From NCBI RefSeq assembly GCF_000263855.1, contig NZ_AJWX01000017.1, forward strand, positions 62,001 through 126,000: a stretch of DNA of 64,000 nucleotides. The letters run 5' to 3'. This document shows, piece by piece, positions 33,672-42,113 of this stretch. Below the pieces are notes generated by a model that saw only the letters and a list, made by a program, of their open reading frames with translations, made no database searches and was not told the origin of the DNA. Positions within the stretch are counted from its first letter, which is position 1. Each line of letters opens with the position of its first letter. Source of the DNA: Pseudomonas sp. M47T1 (GTDB taxonomy: Bacteria > Pseudomonadota > Gammaproteobacteria > Pseudomonadales > Pseudomonadaceae). Made by a program: the position numbers and the translations under genes.

Positions 33672-34967
33672 ATGACACACCGTATCGTGATTGTCGGCGG
33701 CGGCGCCGGCGGCCTGGAGTTGGCGACCCGCCTGGGTAAAACCCTGGGCAAGCGTGGCACTGCCAGCGTGACCCTGGTCGACGCCAACCTCACGCACATC
33801 TGGAAACCGCTGTTGCACGAAGTGGCCGCAGGCTCCCTGAACTCCTCGGAAGACGAACTCAACTACGTGGCCCAGGCCAAGTGGAACCACTTCGAATTCC
33901 AGCTGGGGCGCATGAGCGGCCTTGACCGTGCCGCCAAACAGATCCAACTGGCCGCCACCCTCGATGAGAACGGCCTGGAGCTGCTGCCTGCACGCACCCT
34001 GGGTTATGACAGCCTGGTGATTTCGGTGGGCAGTACCACCAACGACTTCGGCACCCTGGGCGCGGCACAGAACTGCCTGTTCCTGGACACCCGCAAGCAG
34101 GCCGAGCGCTTCCACCAGCAACTGCTCAACCATTACCTGCGCGCCCACGCCACTGCCGATCTGGACAGCCAGATCAGCGTAGCCATTGTCGGCGCCGGCG
34201 CTACCGGTGTGGAACTGGCCGCCGAGCTACATCACGCGGCCCACGAGCTGGCAGCCTACGGCCTGAACAAGATCAAGCCGGAAAACATGCGCATCACCCT
34301 GATCGAAGCCGGCCCACGGGTGCTGCCTGCCCTGCCCGAGCGTATCGGCGGGCCGGTGCACAAGACCCTGGAAAAACTCGGCGTTACCGTGCTGACCAAC
34401 GCTTCGGTCAGCGAAGTGGCTCCCGACAGCCTCAAGACCGCCGACGGCAAGGTCATCCCGGCCAGCCTCAAAGTGTGGGCGGCAGGTATCCGCGCGCCGG
34501 CGTTCCTCAAGGACATCGACGGCCTGGAAACCAACCGCATCAACCAGCTGCAAGTGCTGCCGACCCTGCAGACCACCCGCGACGAGAACATCTTCGCCTT
34601 CGGTGATTGCGCGGCCTGCCCGCAGAAAGGCACCGACCGCAACGTGCCGCCGCGCGCCCAGGCCGCTCACCAGCAAGCCTCGCTGCTGGCCAAGTCGCTT
34701 AAGCTGCGCATCGAAGGTAAGGATCTGCCGGAATACACCTACAAGGATTACGGCTCGCTGATCTCGCTGTCCAAGTTCTCGGCCGTGGGCAACCTTATGG
34801 GTAACCTGACCGGCAGCGTGATGCTGGAAGGCTGGCTGGCGCGCATGTTCTACGTGTCGCTGTACCGCATGCACCAGATGGCGCTGTATGGCACCTTCAA
34901 AACCATGATGTTGATGCTGGGCAGCCGCATCGGTCGCGGCACCGAACCGCGCCTGAAACTGCACTAA
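33672..34967 (+). CDS. ndh: Type II NADH dehydrogenase (non-proton-pumping)
   Basis: 431 residues, peripheral inner-membrane flavoprotein. FAD site IVIVGGGAGGLELATRLG at the N-terminus; NADH site VAIVGAGATGVELAAEL (about 167-185); second FAD motif NIFAFGDCAACP (about 308). The C-terminal amphipathic region (about 380-431) anchors it to the membrane. Transfers electrons from NADH to ubiquinone. Single gene, followed by repeats D and A. Confidence 0.95.
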   Translation: MTHRIVIVGGGAGGLELATRLGKTLGKRGTASVTLVDANLTHIWKPLLHEVAAGSLNSSEDELNYVAQAKWNHFEFQLGRMSGLDRAAKQIQLAATLDENGLELLPARTLGYDSLVISVGSTTNDFGTLGAAQNCLFLDTRKQAERFHQQLLNHYLRAHATADLDSQISVAIVGAGATGVELAAELHHAAHELAAYGLNKIKPENMRITLIEAGPRVLPALPERIGGPVHKTLEKLGVTVLTNASVSEVAPDSLKTADGKVIPASLKVWAAGIRAPAFLKDIDGLETNRINQLQVLPTLQTTRDENIFAFGDCAACPQKGTDRNVPPRAQAAHQQASLLAKSLKLRIEGKDLPEYTYKDYGSLISLSKFSAVGNLMGNLTGSVMLEGWLARMFYVSLYRMHQMALYGTFKTMMLMLGSRIGRGTEPRLKLH

Positions 34968-34997
34968 CCCCAGCCCAACCTGCGGCCGCCACTACCC

Positions 34998-35084
34998 TGT
35001 AGCAGCGGCCGCAGGCCGCGTCACTCCCCCGTATTTTCTGACACCCCGCGTTTGCCGCAACGCAGCCTTCGGCAGCTTGCTACA
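34998..35084. repeat. Palindromic repeat pair, family D
   Basis: GTAGCAGCGGCCGCAGGCCGC ... CGCAGCCTTCGGCAGCTTGCTAC; same pattern as 9729-9792. Part of the 388-base gap between ndh and hutH, whose other contents are a family A pair and the hutH promoter. Confidence 0.7.
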
Positions 35085-35118
35085 GGCACCGCTATTCATC
35101 GTGACACCACCCCGCACC

Positions 35119-35207
35119 TGTGGGAGCGGGTTCTACCCGCGAAAACAGCACCGCGAAGTATCTGAACCACCACGCCGTCCTCTTCGCGGGCAGAGCCCGC
35201 TCCCACA
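35119..35207. repeat. REP pair, family A
   Basis: TGTGGGAGCGGGTTCTACCC and its mirror GGGCAGAGCCCGCTCCCACA across about 45 bases, next to the family D pair. Confidence 0.8.
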
Positions 35208-35292
35208 TGAAGACAGTTGCTACACCGCCCCCACAAAGACAGTGGCTGCTGTCTTAGTTGCGACAGGCTGCGCTTTACCGGCCACAGAGTGC

Positions 35293-35321
35293 TTGCTATA
35301 CCTGTATATACAGGATTATAT
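35293..35321 (+). promoter_or_regulatory. hutH promoter with palindromic HutC-type operator in the spacer
   Basis: TTGCTA (35293-35298), a 17-base spacer and TTATAT (35316-35321). The spacer holds the perfect 14-base palindrome CCTGTATATACAGG (35301-35314), the TGTATATACA core typical of GntR/HutC operators. A bound repressor would block polymerase. About 34 bases lie between the -10 and the ATG. Confidence 0.75.
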
Positions 35322-35355
35322 AGCTACCCTCTCAACCTGACATCAGGACACCGCC

Positions 35356-36891
35356 ATGCCCGCCACCCTGCACATCCTGCCCGGCCATTTCGACCTCGAC
35401 CAACTGCGCGCCATCTATCAGCACCAGGCTCCCTTCGAGCTCGACGCGTCGGCCCGGGATGTGGTGGCGGCCAGCGCCAATACCGTCAGCCAGATCATCG
35501 CCAATGAACGCACGGTGTACGGCATCAATACCGGTTTCGGCCTGCTGGCGCGCACTTCCATTGCCACCGACAAGCTGGCCAAGCTGCAACGCAACCTGCT
35601 GCTGTCCCACTGCACCGGCACCGGCCCGTTGCTGGATGACGCCAGTGTGGGCCTGATCATGGCGCTGAAAGTTGCGTCGCTGGCCCGTGGTTTTTCCGGT
35701 GTGCGCTGGGAGCTCATCGAGGCGCTGCGCAGCCTGTACACCGCCAAGGTGTTCCCGTGTATTCCGTCCCAGGGTTCGGTGGGCGCGTCCGGTGACCTGG
35801 CGCCACTGGCGCACATGTCTGCCGTGTTGATCGGTGTGGGCCGCGTGCGTCATGAAGGGCGTGAAATGGACGCCGTGGAAGGCCTGGCCATCGCTGGCCT
35901 GACGCCGCTGGAGCTGGGCCCGAAAGAAGGCCTGGCGCTGATCAACGGCACCCAGGTGTCCACCGCCCTGGCTCTGCGCGGCCTGTTTGCCGCCGAAAAA
36001 CTGTTCAGCGCCGCCGTGGTGGCCGGCAGCCTGACCGTTGAAGCCCTGAAAGGCTCGGCCGTGCCGTTCGACCCGCGTATCCAGGCCGTGCGCGGCCAGC
36101 CGGGGCAGATTGCTGCCGCGGCCTACTACCGCGACCTGCTGGGCGCCACCAGCGAGATTCGCCAGTCCCACGCCGACTGCAAGCGCGTGCAAGACCCCTA
36201 CTCCCTGCGCTGCCAGCCCCAGGTGATGGGCGCCTGCCTGGACCATATGCGCTTCGCCGCCGGTGTGTTCCTGCGCGAAGCCAACGCCGTGTCCGATAAC
36301 CCGCTGGTGTTCAGCGCCGACGGTGACGTACTGTCGGGCGGCAACTTCCACGCCGAACCCGTGGCCATGGCCGCTGACGTGCTGGCCTTGGCCATTTCCG
36401 AAATCGGCGCGCTGTCCGAGCGACGCACCGCGCAACTGGTAGACCCGGCACTGTCCGGCCTGCCGGCCTTCCTGGTGCGTGAAGGCGGCCTGAACTCCGG
36501 CTTCATGATTGCCCAGGTCACCGCCGCTGCCCTGGCCTCGGAAAACAAGACCCTGGCCCACCCGGCGTCCATCGACAGCCTGCCCACCTCGGCGAACCAG
36601 GAAGACCACGTGTCCATGGCCACTTTCGCCGCCCGCCGCCTGCTGGACATGGCTGGCAACAGCAGCGCCGTGGTGGCCATCGAACTGCTGGGCGCCGCCC
36701 AGGGCATCGACCTCTTGGCACCGTTGAAAACCTCACCCAAGCTCACCGAAGTGATGGTCTTCATTCGTGAAGGCGTGGCCCATTACCACGAAGACCGCTA
36801 CTTCGCCCCCGACATCGCCGCTGCTCGCAGTTGGGTGGAAGATGGCGCGTTCGGCCGCTGGCTGGCCTTTGCCGAGCTGTACCAGGGATGA
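35356..36891 (+). CDS. hutH: Histidine ammonia-lyase
   Basis: 511 residues. Eliminates ammonia from L-histidine to give urocanate. The MIO prosthetic group forms from Ala144-Ser145-Gly146 in GSVGASGDLAPLAHM. His85 in LLLSHCTG occupies the selectivity position that is His in histidine lyases but not in phenylalanine or tyrosine lyases; NQEDHVSM carries the Glu conserved in histidine lyases. Other motifs: YGINTGFGLL and DPYSLRCQPQVMG. Preceded by an operator-bearing promoter and overlapping the HutC-like gene by 4 bases. No hutU, hutI or transporter gene is present, so it may be a second copy. Confidence 0.9.
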   Translation: MPATLHILPGHFDLDQLRAIYQHQAPFELDASARDVVAASANTVSQIIANERTVYGINTGFGLLARTSIATDKLAKLQRNLLLSHCTGTGPLLDDASVGLIMALKVASLARGFSGVRWELIEALRSLYTAKVFPCIPSQGSVGASGDLAPLAHMSAVLIGVGRVRHEGREMDAVEGLAIAGLTPLELGPKEGLALINGTQVSTALALRGLFAAEKLFSAAVVAGSLTVEALKGSAVPFDPRIQAVRGQPGQIAAAAYYRDLLGATSEIRQSHADCKRVQDPYSLRCQPQVMGACLDHMRFAAGVFLREANAVSDNPLVFSADGDVLSGGNFHAEPVAMAADVLALAISEIGALSERRTAQLVDPALSGLPAFLVREGGLNSGFMIAQVTAAALASENKTLAHPASIDSLPTSANQEDHVSMATFAARRLLDMAGNSSAVVAIELLGAAQGIDLLAPLKTSPKLTEVMVFIREGVAHYHEDRYFAPDIAAARSWVEDGAFGRWLAFAELYQG

Positions 36892-37604
36892 GCTGCCGCC
36901 CCGCACAGGCGCTGTACCAGAAGGCCAAGGACTTTGTGCTGGACAAGGTTAACGCCGGGCAATGGAAACCCGGCGACCTGATTGCCTCGGAAAACCAGTT
37001 GGTGCAAACCCTGGGCATGTCGCGCATGACCGTCAACCGCGCCCTGCGCGAGCTGGCGGACGAAGGTCGCTTGGTACGGGTGAACGGCGTGGGCACCTTC
37101 GTCGCCGAAAACAAGCCGCAGTCGAACCTGATGCGCATCAGCAACATCGGCGACGAGATTCTCGCCCGCGGCCATGCCTATGAGTGCCGCATGCTGCACA
37201 TGGGCCGCGAAGCTGCGTCGATGACCGTTGCCGCGGCCATGGGCCTGGCCACGGGGGCATCGGTGTTTCATCTGCTGTGCGTGCATCTGGAAGAAGGTGT
37301 GCCGGTGCAGTTGGAAGACCGCTACGTGAACCCGGAGCTGATACCGAAGTTGCTGGAACAGGACTTCGGTGCGCAACTGCAACCGGCACGTTACTTGTTG
37401 CAGGTGATTCGGCCCGACGAGATGGAACATATTGTCGAAGCCGGGCACCCTGGCGAAGAGGAAGCGAGGCTGTTGCAGATGGATGCGCAAGAGGCGTGCC
37501 TGGTGCTGCGGCGGCGCACCTGGAACGCGGAACGGGCGGTGACCTACGTGCGGTTGGTGCATCCGTCGTCGCGGTACCGGCTGGGTAGCCGCATGTCAGT
37601 CTGA
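36888..37604 (+). CDS. HutC-like GntR-family repressor
   Basis: 238 residues. A winged helix (about 5-70: PGDLIASENQLVQTLGMSRMTVNRALRELADEG is the recognition region) is followed by a UTRA ligand domain (about 95-230, with VPVQLEDRYVNP and the typical R-P-D-E-x-EHI segment). HutC proteins bind urocanate, which releases the operator. The ATG overlaps the hutH stop (ATGA), so lyase and regulator are made together, and the palindrome at 35301 is its likely target: negative autoregulation relieved by the product of hutH. Confidence 0.88.
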   Translation: MSCRPAQALYQKAKDFVLDKVNAGQWKPGDLIASENQLVQTLGMSRMTVNRALRELADEGRLVRVNGVGTFVAENKPQSNLMRISNIGDEILARGHAYECRMLHMGREAASMTVAAAMGLATGASVFHLLCVHLEEGVPVQLEDRYVNPELIPKLLEQDFGAQLQPARYLLQVIRPDEMEHIVEAGHPGEEEARLLQMDAQEACLVLRRRTWNAERAVTYVRLVHPSSRYRLGSRMSV

Positions 37605-37613
37605 TTCTTGTGT

Positions 37614-37702
37614 TGTGGGAGCGGGCTCTGCCCGCGAAGGCCGCACTGCGAACCCGCTGGCAGACCGCATGGTGGTTTTCGCGGGCAGAGCTCGCCCCCA
37701 CA
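37614..37702. repeat. REP pair, family A
   Basis: TGTGGGAGCGGGCTCTGCCC faces TCGCGGGCAGAGCTCGCCCC across about 45 bases, directly after the HutC-like gene. Confidence 0.8.
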
Positions 37703-37730
37703 GAGGCAAAAAACAAAACCAGCAGGCATA

Positions 37731-37761
37731 AAAAAAGGCGTCCACAAGGGACGCCTTTTTT
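37731..37761. terminator. Bidirectional terminator between the hutC-like gene and the tRNA cluster
   Basis: AAAAAAGGCGTCC ... GGACGCCTTTTTT, a 13-base stem with A- and T-runs on both sides. It would stop both the hut transcript and tRNA transcripts. Confidence 0.88.
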
Positions 37762-37768
37762 CTGAAGA

Positions 37769-37845
37769 TGGTCGGGGTAAGGGGATTCGAACTCCTGACA
37801 TCCTGCTCCCAAAGCAGGCGCGCTACCGGACTGCGCTATACCCCG
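37769..37845 (-). tRNA. tRNA-Pro (TGG), copy 2
   Basis: 77 bases with encoded CCA; anticodon stem CCTGC, loop TTTGGGA with anticodon TGG. The gene sequence matches copy 1 at 38024 over the parts compared. A terminator hairpin ends 4 bases upstream of its 5' end. Confidence 0.95.
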
Positions 37846-37849
37846 GTAC

Positions 37850-37878
37850 AAAAAAGGCACCCATAAGGCGCCTTTTTT
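37850..37878 (-). terminator. Terminator inside the tRNA cluster, directly upstream of tRNA-Pro copy 2
   Basis: Stem AAAAAAGGC (37850-37858) with GCCTTTTTT (37870-37878), loop of 11 bases. For minus-strand transcription it ends in a U-run 4 bases before the tRNA-Pro begins. It resembles the terminator at 37731, suggesting a duplicated tRNA-Pro-terminator unit. Confidence 0.75.
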
Positions 37879-37942
37879 GATGCCTGGCGGTGTTACTCGA
37901 CAGGTCTTTTTAAGATCTGACCCAGCGAACTGGAGTCAAAAA

Positions 37943-38018
37943 TGGTGGGTCGTGTGGGACTCGAACCTACGACCAATTGGTTAAAAGCCAACTGCTCTAC
38001 CAACTGAGCTAACGACCC
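37943..38018 (-). tRNA. tRNA-Lys (TTT)
   Basis: 76 bases with CCA; acceptor GGGTCGT, anticodon loop CTTTTAA with TTT. Five bases after tRNA-Pro copy 1. Confidence 0.95.
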
Positions 38019-38023
38019 AAAAA

Positions 38024-38100
38024 TGGTCGGGGTAAGGGGATTCGAACTCCTGACATCCTGCTCCCAAAGCAGGCGCGCTACCGGACTGCGCTATACCCCG
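38024..38100 (-). tRNA. tRNA-Pro (TGG), copy 1
   Basis: 77 bases with CCA; same fold as copy 2 and anticodon TGG. Ten bases after tRNA-Asn in the transcript. Confidence 0.95.
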
Positions 38101-38110
38101 ATATGAAATT

Positions 38111-38186
38111 TGGCTCCGTGACCAGGACTCGAACCTGGGACCCAATGATTAACAGTCATTTGCTCTACCGACTGAGCTATCACGGA
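38111..38186 (-). tRNA. tRNA-Asn (GTT)
   Basis: 76 bases with CCA; acceptor TCCGTGA, anticodon loop CTGTTAA with GTT. First gene of the tRNA operon, about 90 bases from the predicted start of transcription. Confidence 0.95.
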
Positions 38187-38285
38187 ACTATCAATTTCAG
38201 TACTGCAAGTTTCTAAGCTGTATTCCTACCGCTTCGAACTCGTTGGCTTTCCCGTATCGCTACGTTAGTGCCTCTGAGGCGCGCT

Positions 38286-38313
38286 ATTCTACAACCTTCA
38301 AAACCCTTGTCAA
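38286..38313 (-). promoter_or_regulatory. Sigma-70 promoter of the tRNA operon
   Basis: On the minus strand a perfect TTGACA (38308-38313), 16-base spacer and TAGAAT (38286-38291), followed by a GC-rich discriminator (AGCGCGCC), the hallmark of stringently controlled stable-RNA promoters. Confidence 0.85.
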
Positions 38314-38419
38314 CCCCTAATTTTCATTCAACTTACTGAATTTCAAACTATTTTCAGACCGCCGTGTTGCCTGGTGATCTGTGGGTTGCCGTTACAGCGG
38401 GGCGAACTTTACTAAAGGC

Positions 38420-38459
38420 TTTTGAGAAATGCAAATAGAAACATGCATTTAGCTCAAAA
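38420..38459. repeat. AT-rich imperfect palindrome between tRNA promoter and clpB
   Basis: TTTTGAGAAATGCA (38420-38433) is the reverse complement of TGCATTTAGCTCAAAA (38444-38459) except for two extra bases, with a 10-base loop. No terminator U-run follows on either strand beyond the arms. Purpose unknown; it lies in the 353-base gap 38187-38539. Confidence 0.6.
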
Positions 38460-38539
38460 AATTTGAAGAGCGCTGGCAAGCCCCTGTGGGCGCTGGCTTA
38501 CCAGCAAGCCAGTTCCCACGAAAGCAGTAGCCTATGCCG

Positions 38540-41104
38540 TCAGGCGAAGACGATCTCGTCGCCTTCCACCGAGGCGGTCACGGTGCTGCCGGGCAGGAAT
38601 TGCCCCGACAGTATCAGCTGCGCCAGCGGGTTCTCGATCCAGCGCTGAATGGCGCGCTTGAGCGGCCGAGCGCCGTACACCGGGTCGTAACCCACGGCAA
38701 TCAGCTTGTCCAACGCCTCGTCGCTCAGCGTCAGGTTCAACTCGCGCTCGGCCAGGCGGCTGCGCAGGCGGCCAAGCTGGATTTGCGTGATGCCGGCGAT
38801 CTGATCGCGGGCCAGCGCTTCGAAGATCACCACCTCGTCGATACGGTTGATGAACTCCGGCCGGAAGTGCGAGCTCACCGCGTCCATCACGGCCGCACGC
38901 TGAGCCTCACGGTCACCGGTCAACTCCTGGATCTGCGCCGAGCCCAGGTTGGAAGTCATCACGATCACGGTGTTGCGGAAGTCCACGGTGCGCCCCTGGT
39001 TGTCGGTCAGGCGTCCGTCGTCCAGCACTTGCAGCAACACGTTGAACACGTCCGGATGCGCCTTCTCGACTTCGTCCAGCAGCACCACCGAGTACGGTTT
39101 GCGACGCACGGCTTCGGTCAGGTAACCGCCCTCCTCGTAACCGACGTAGCCTGGTGGGGCACCAATCAGGCGAGCCACGGAATGTTTCTCCATGAACTCG
39201 GACATGTCGATGCGCACCATGGCCTCTTCGGTGTCGAACAGGAACTCGGCCAGCGCCTTGCACAGTTCGGTCTTGCCCACGCCGGTAGGGCCCAGGAACA
39301 TGAACGAACCGCTTGGGCGGTTAGGGTCGGACAGCCCGGCGCGCGAACGCCGTACCGCGTTGGCCACCGCCACCACCGCCTCGTCCTGGCCGATGACGCG
39401 CTGGTGCAACAGGCTTTCCATTTTCAACAGCTTCTCGCGCTCGCCTTCGAGCATTTTCGAGACAGGAATGCCGGTCCACTTCGACACCACTTCGGCAATT
39501 TCTTCCTCGGTGACCTTGCTGCGCAGCAACTGGTTGTCGCTCTTGCCGTGCTGGTCGACCATTTGCAGGCTGCGTTCCAGGTCCGGGATTATCCCGTACT
39601 GCAGCTCGGCCATGCGATTCAGGTCGCCGCGGCGGCGGGCGGCTTCCAGTTCCTGGCGTGACTGTTCGATTTTCTGCTGAATCTGCGCAGAGCCCTGCAC
39701 CTCGGCTTTTTCCGAGGTCCAGACCTCTTCAAGGTCGGCGTACTCACGCTCCAGCCGGGTAATTTCCTCGGTCAGTTTTTCCAGGCGCTTGATGGCCGCC
39801 TCGTCGTCCTCTTTCTTCAAGGCCTGGGATTCGACCTTGAGCTGGATCAGGCGGCGCTCCAGGCGGTCCAGCACTTCTGGCTTGGAGTCGATTTCCATGC
39901 GGATGCGGCTGGCGGCTTCGTCGATCAGGTCGATGGCCTTGTCCGGCAACTGGCGGTCGGTGATGTAGCGATGGCTGAGCTTGGCCGCGGCAATGATCGC
40001 GCCGTCGGTGATGGCCACCTTGTGGTGCACTTCATAGCGCTCTTTCAGGCCGCGCAGGATGGCGATGGTGTCTTCCTCGCTCGGCTCTTCCACCAGCACT
40101 TTCTGGAAGCGTCGCTCCAGCGCCGCGTCCTTCTCTATGTATTGACGGTATTCGTTCAGAGTGGTGGCGCCCACACAGTGCAGCTCACCGCGAGCCAGCG
40201 CCGGCTTGAGCATGTTGCCGGCGTCCATGGAGCCTTCGCCCTTGCCGGCGCCCACCATGGTGTGCAGCTCGTCGATGAACAGAATGATCTGGCCTTCCTG
40301 CTTGGACAGATCATTGAGCACGCCCTTGAGGCGCTCTTCGAACTCGCCACGGAACTTGGCGCCGGCGATCAGCGAGCCCATGTCCAAGGACAGCAGGCGC
40401 TTGCCACGCAGGCCGTCGGGCACTTCACCATTGATGATGCGCTGGGCCAGGCCCTCGGCAATGGCGGTCTTGCCCACTCCAGGCTCACCGATCAATACCG
40501 GGTTGTTCTTGGTGCGGCGCTGCAAGACCTGGATGGTGCGACGAATTTCGTCGTCACGGCCGATCACCGGGTCCAACTTGCCCTCTTCGGCGCGCTTGGT
40601 GAGGTCCACGGTGTATTTTTCCAAGGACTTGCGCGAGTCCTCGGCGTTGGCGTCGTTCACCGCTTCGCCGCCACGCAGGTTGATGATGGCGTTTTCCAGG
40701 GCCTTCTTGCTCACCCCCTGGCCCAGCAGCAACTTGCCCAGTTTGCTGTTTTCGTCCATGGCAGCCAACAACACCAGCTCGCTGGAGATGAACTGGTCAC
40801 CTTTCTGCTGGGCCAGGCGGTCGGCCTGGTTGAGCAGGCGCGCCAGGTCCTGGGACATGTTGACGTCGCCGGTGGGGTTCTGGATTTTTGGCAGGCGGTC
40901 GAGCTCTTTGCTCAACTCCTTGCGCAGGCTGTTCACGTCGAAGCCGGTCTGCATCAGCAGCGGCTTGATGGAACCGCCCTGCTGGTCGAGCAGCGCCTGC
41001 ATCAAATGCGCAGGCTCGATGGCCGGATGGTCCATGCCCACGGCCAAGGATTGGGAGTCGGATAAGGCTAATTGCAACTTACTGGTCAAACGGTCTATAC
41101 GCAT
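38540..41104 (-). CDS. clpB: ClpB protein disaggregase
   Basis: 854 residues, hexameric AAA+ chaperone that extracts proteins from aggregates with DnaK. Order: Clp N domain (about 1-145), AAA-1 with Walker A GEPGVGKTAIAEGL (about 205), coiled-coil middle domain (about 410-525, KKEDDEAAIKRLEKLTEEI), AAA-2 with GPTGVGKTELCKAL (about 605), and the C-terminal D2-small domain. The ClpP-docking IGF/IGL loop is not evident, as expected for ClpB. Preceded by a sigma-32 promoter; AAGGTGA is its ribosome binding site. Confidence 0.97.
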   Translation of the reverse strand: MRIDRLTSKLQLALSDSQSLAVGMDHPAIEPAHLMQALLDQQGGSIKPLLMQTGFDVNSLRKELSKELDRLPKIQNPTGDVNMSQDLARLLNQADRLAQQKGDQFISSELVLLAAMDENSKLGKLLLGQGVSKKALENAIINLRGGEAVNDANAEDSRKSLEKYTVDLTKRAEEGKLDPVIGRDDEIRRTIQVLQRRTKNNPVLIGEPGVGKTAIAEGLAQRIINGEVPDGLRGKRLLSLDMGSLIAGAKFRGEFEERLKGVLNDLSKQEGQIILFIDELHTMVGAGKGEGSMDAGNMLKPALARGELHCVGATTLNEYRQYIEKDAALERRFQKVLVEEPSEEDTIAILRGLKERYEVHHKVAITDGAIIAAAKLSHRYITDRQLPDKAIDLIDEAASRIRMEIDSKPEVLDRLERRLIQLKVESQALKKEDDEAAIKRLEKLTEEITRLEREYADLEEVWTSEKAEVQGSAQIQQKIEQSRQELEAARRRGDLNRMAELQYGIIPDLERSLQMVDQHGKSDNQLLRSKVTEEEIAEVVSKWTGIPVSKMLEGEREKLLKMESLLHQRVIGQDEAVVAVANAVRRSRAGLSDPNRPSGSFMFLGPTGVGKTELCKALAEFLFDTEEAMVRIDMSEFMEKHSVARLIGAPPGYVGYEEGGYLTEAVRRKPYSVVLLDEVEKAHPDVFNVLLQVLDDGRLTDNQGRTVDFRNTVIVMTSNLGSAQIQELTGDREAQRAAVMDAVSSHFRPEFINRIDEVVIFEALARDQIAGITQIQLGRLRSRLAERELNLTLSDEALDKLIAVGYDPVYGARPLKRAIQRWIENPLAQLILSGQFLPGSTVTASVEGDEIVFA

Positions 41105-41180
41105 GAGTCACCTTCCTATAGGGGCAGGCCGGAGCGATGGACACACCTGATGAAGAAAAACCTGCCTGAGATACCGATAT

Positions 41181-41208
41181 AGATGGGGGAGATTGTTCAG
41201 GATTCAAG
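41181..41208 (-). promoter_or_regulatory. Sigma-32 heat-shock promoter of clpB
   Basis: Minus strand: CTTGAAT (41202-41208), 13-base spacer, CCCCATCT (41181-41188), matching the CTTGAAA/CCCCATNT consensus. The expected leader is about 70 bases. Confidence 0.85.
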
Positions 41209-41296
41209 CGGCAGTGGCTTGACCCAGGTCATGATTCGGTGGCGCCTGGTTCCCGAGCTTCGTCCGGTCCCACAAGGGATCGCATTTGGAATTAGT

Positions 41297-41384
41297 TGTG
41301 GGAGTGGGCTCTGCCCGCGAAAAGGACCCCGCGCACTCCAGCAGTCAGGCGGCGGCACATTCGCGGGCAAAGCCCGCTCCCACT
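41297..41384. repeat. REP pair, family A
   Basis: TGTGGGAGTGGGCTCTGCCC and TCGCGGGCAAAGCCCGCTCC arms across about 45 bases; the right arm touches the pgeF stop codon. Confidence 0.8.
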
Positions 41385-42105
41385 ATCCCAGCCAGATCAG
41401 CGAAGCGAAGCGCCCCGTCTGCGGCGCGCGCCGGTAAGAGAAGAAGCGTAGATCCTCGATGGTGCATTCACCACCACCGTACACGGCAGTAATGCCCATG
41501 GCCGCCAGGCGCAGGCGCGCCAGGGCGTAAATGTCGGCCAGGTACTTGCCGGGCTGGGCGCCTGGCACAAAGGCTTCGGCGGTTTCGGGGTGGCTGGCCA
41601 TGAAGATGTCGCGCACCTCGGCCCCCACTTCAAAATTGCGCGGGCCAATGGCCGGGCCCAGCCACACCAGAATCTCGCTGGCCGGCACACCCAGGCTGTT
41701 GGCCGTGGCCTCCAGCACCCCGGCCGCCAGCCCACGCCAGCCGGCATGGGCGGCGCCCACGCGGGTACCGGCGCGGTCGCAGAACAGGGCCGGCAGGCAG
41801 TCGGCGGTCATCACCGTGCAGGCAATGCCCGGCGTCGACGTCCAGCTGGCGTCCGCCTCAGCGATCCCCCCAGGGTCGGCATGGGCCACGCTCACCCCGT
41901 GCACCTGCTTGAGCCAGGCCGGCTGGATACCAAACTGGCGGGTCAGGCGCGCACGGTTATCGGCCACCGACGCCGGGCTGTCGCCCACGTGGTCACCGAG
42001 GTTGAACGATTCGAAAGGCGCGACGCTGACGCCGCCCTGCCGAGTGGTGACGCAGGACCTGACGTTGGCCGGTGCCGGCCAATCGGGGAAAATCAGGTCC
42101 TGCAT
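41383..42105 (-). CDS. pgeF: Peptidoglycan editing factor PgeF (YfiH, multicopper-oxidase-like)
   Basis: 240 residues. Metal/catalytic residues of the DUF152 family: His in KQVHGV, Cys in TADCLPALFCD and His in AAHAGWRG. YfiH-type proteins cut mis-incorporated residues from UDP-MurNAc precursors and act as purine nucleoside phosphorylases in vitro. The ATG at 42105 gives MQDLIFPDWPAP, the family start; a GTG at 42117 overlapping the rluD stop is an alternative. Second gene of rluD-pgeF. Confidence 0.88.
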   Translation of the reverse strand: MQDLIFPDWPAPANVRSCVTTRQGGVSVAPFESFNLGDHVGDSPASVADNRARLTRQFGIQPAWLKQVHGVSVAHADPGGIAEADASWTSTPGIACTVMTADCLPALFCDRAGTRVGAAHAGWRGLAAGVLEATANSLGVPASEILVWLGPAIGPRNFEVGAEVRDIFMASHPETAEAFVPGAQPGKYLADIYALARLRLAAMGITAVYGGGECTIEDLRFFSYRRAPQTGRFASLIWLG

Positions 42106-42113
42106 CAACTCAC

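Noticed and set aside
35356..36891. Phenylalanine or tyrosine ammonia-lyase instead of hutH
   Set aside because: His85 at the selectivity position and the HutC-like neighbour favour histidine.
33254..37702. CRISPR array from the repeated palindromes
   Set aside because: Repeats are inverted pairs scattered between genes, with no regular spacers and no cas genes.
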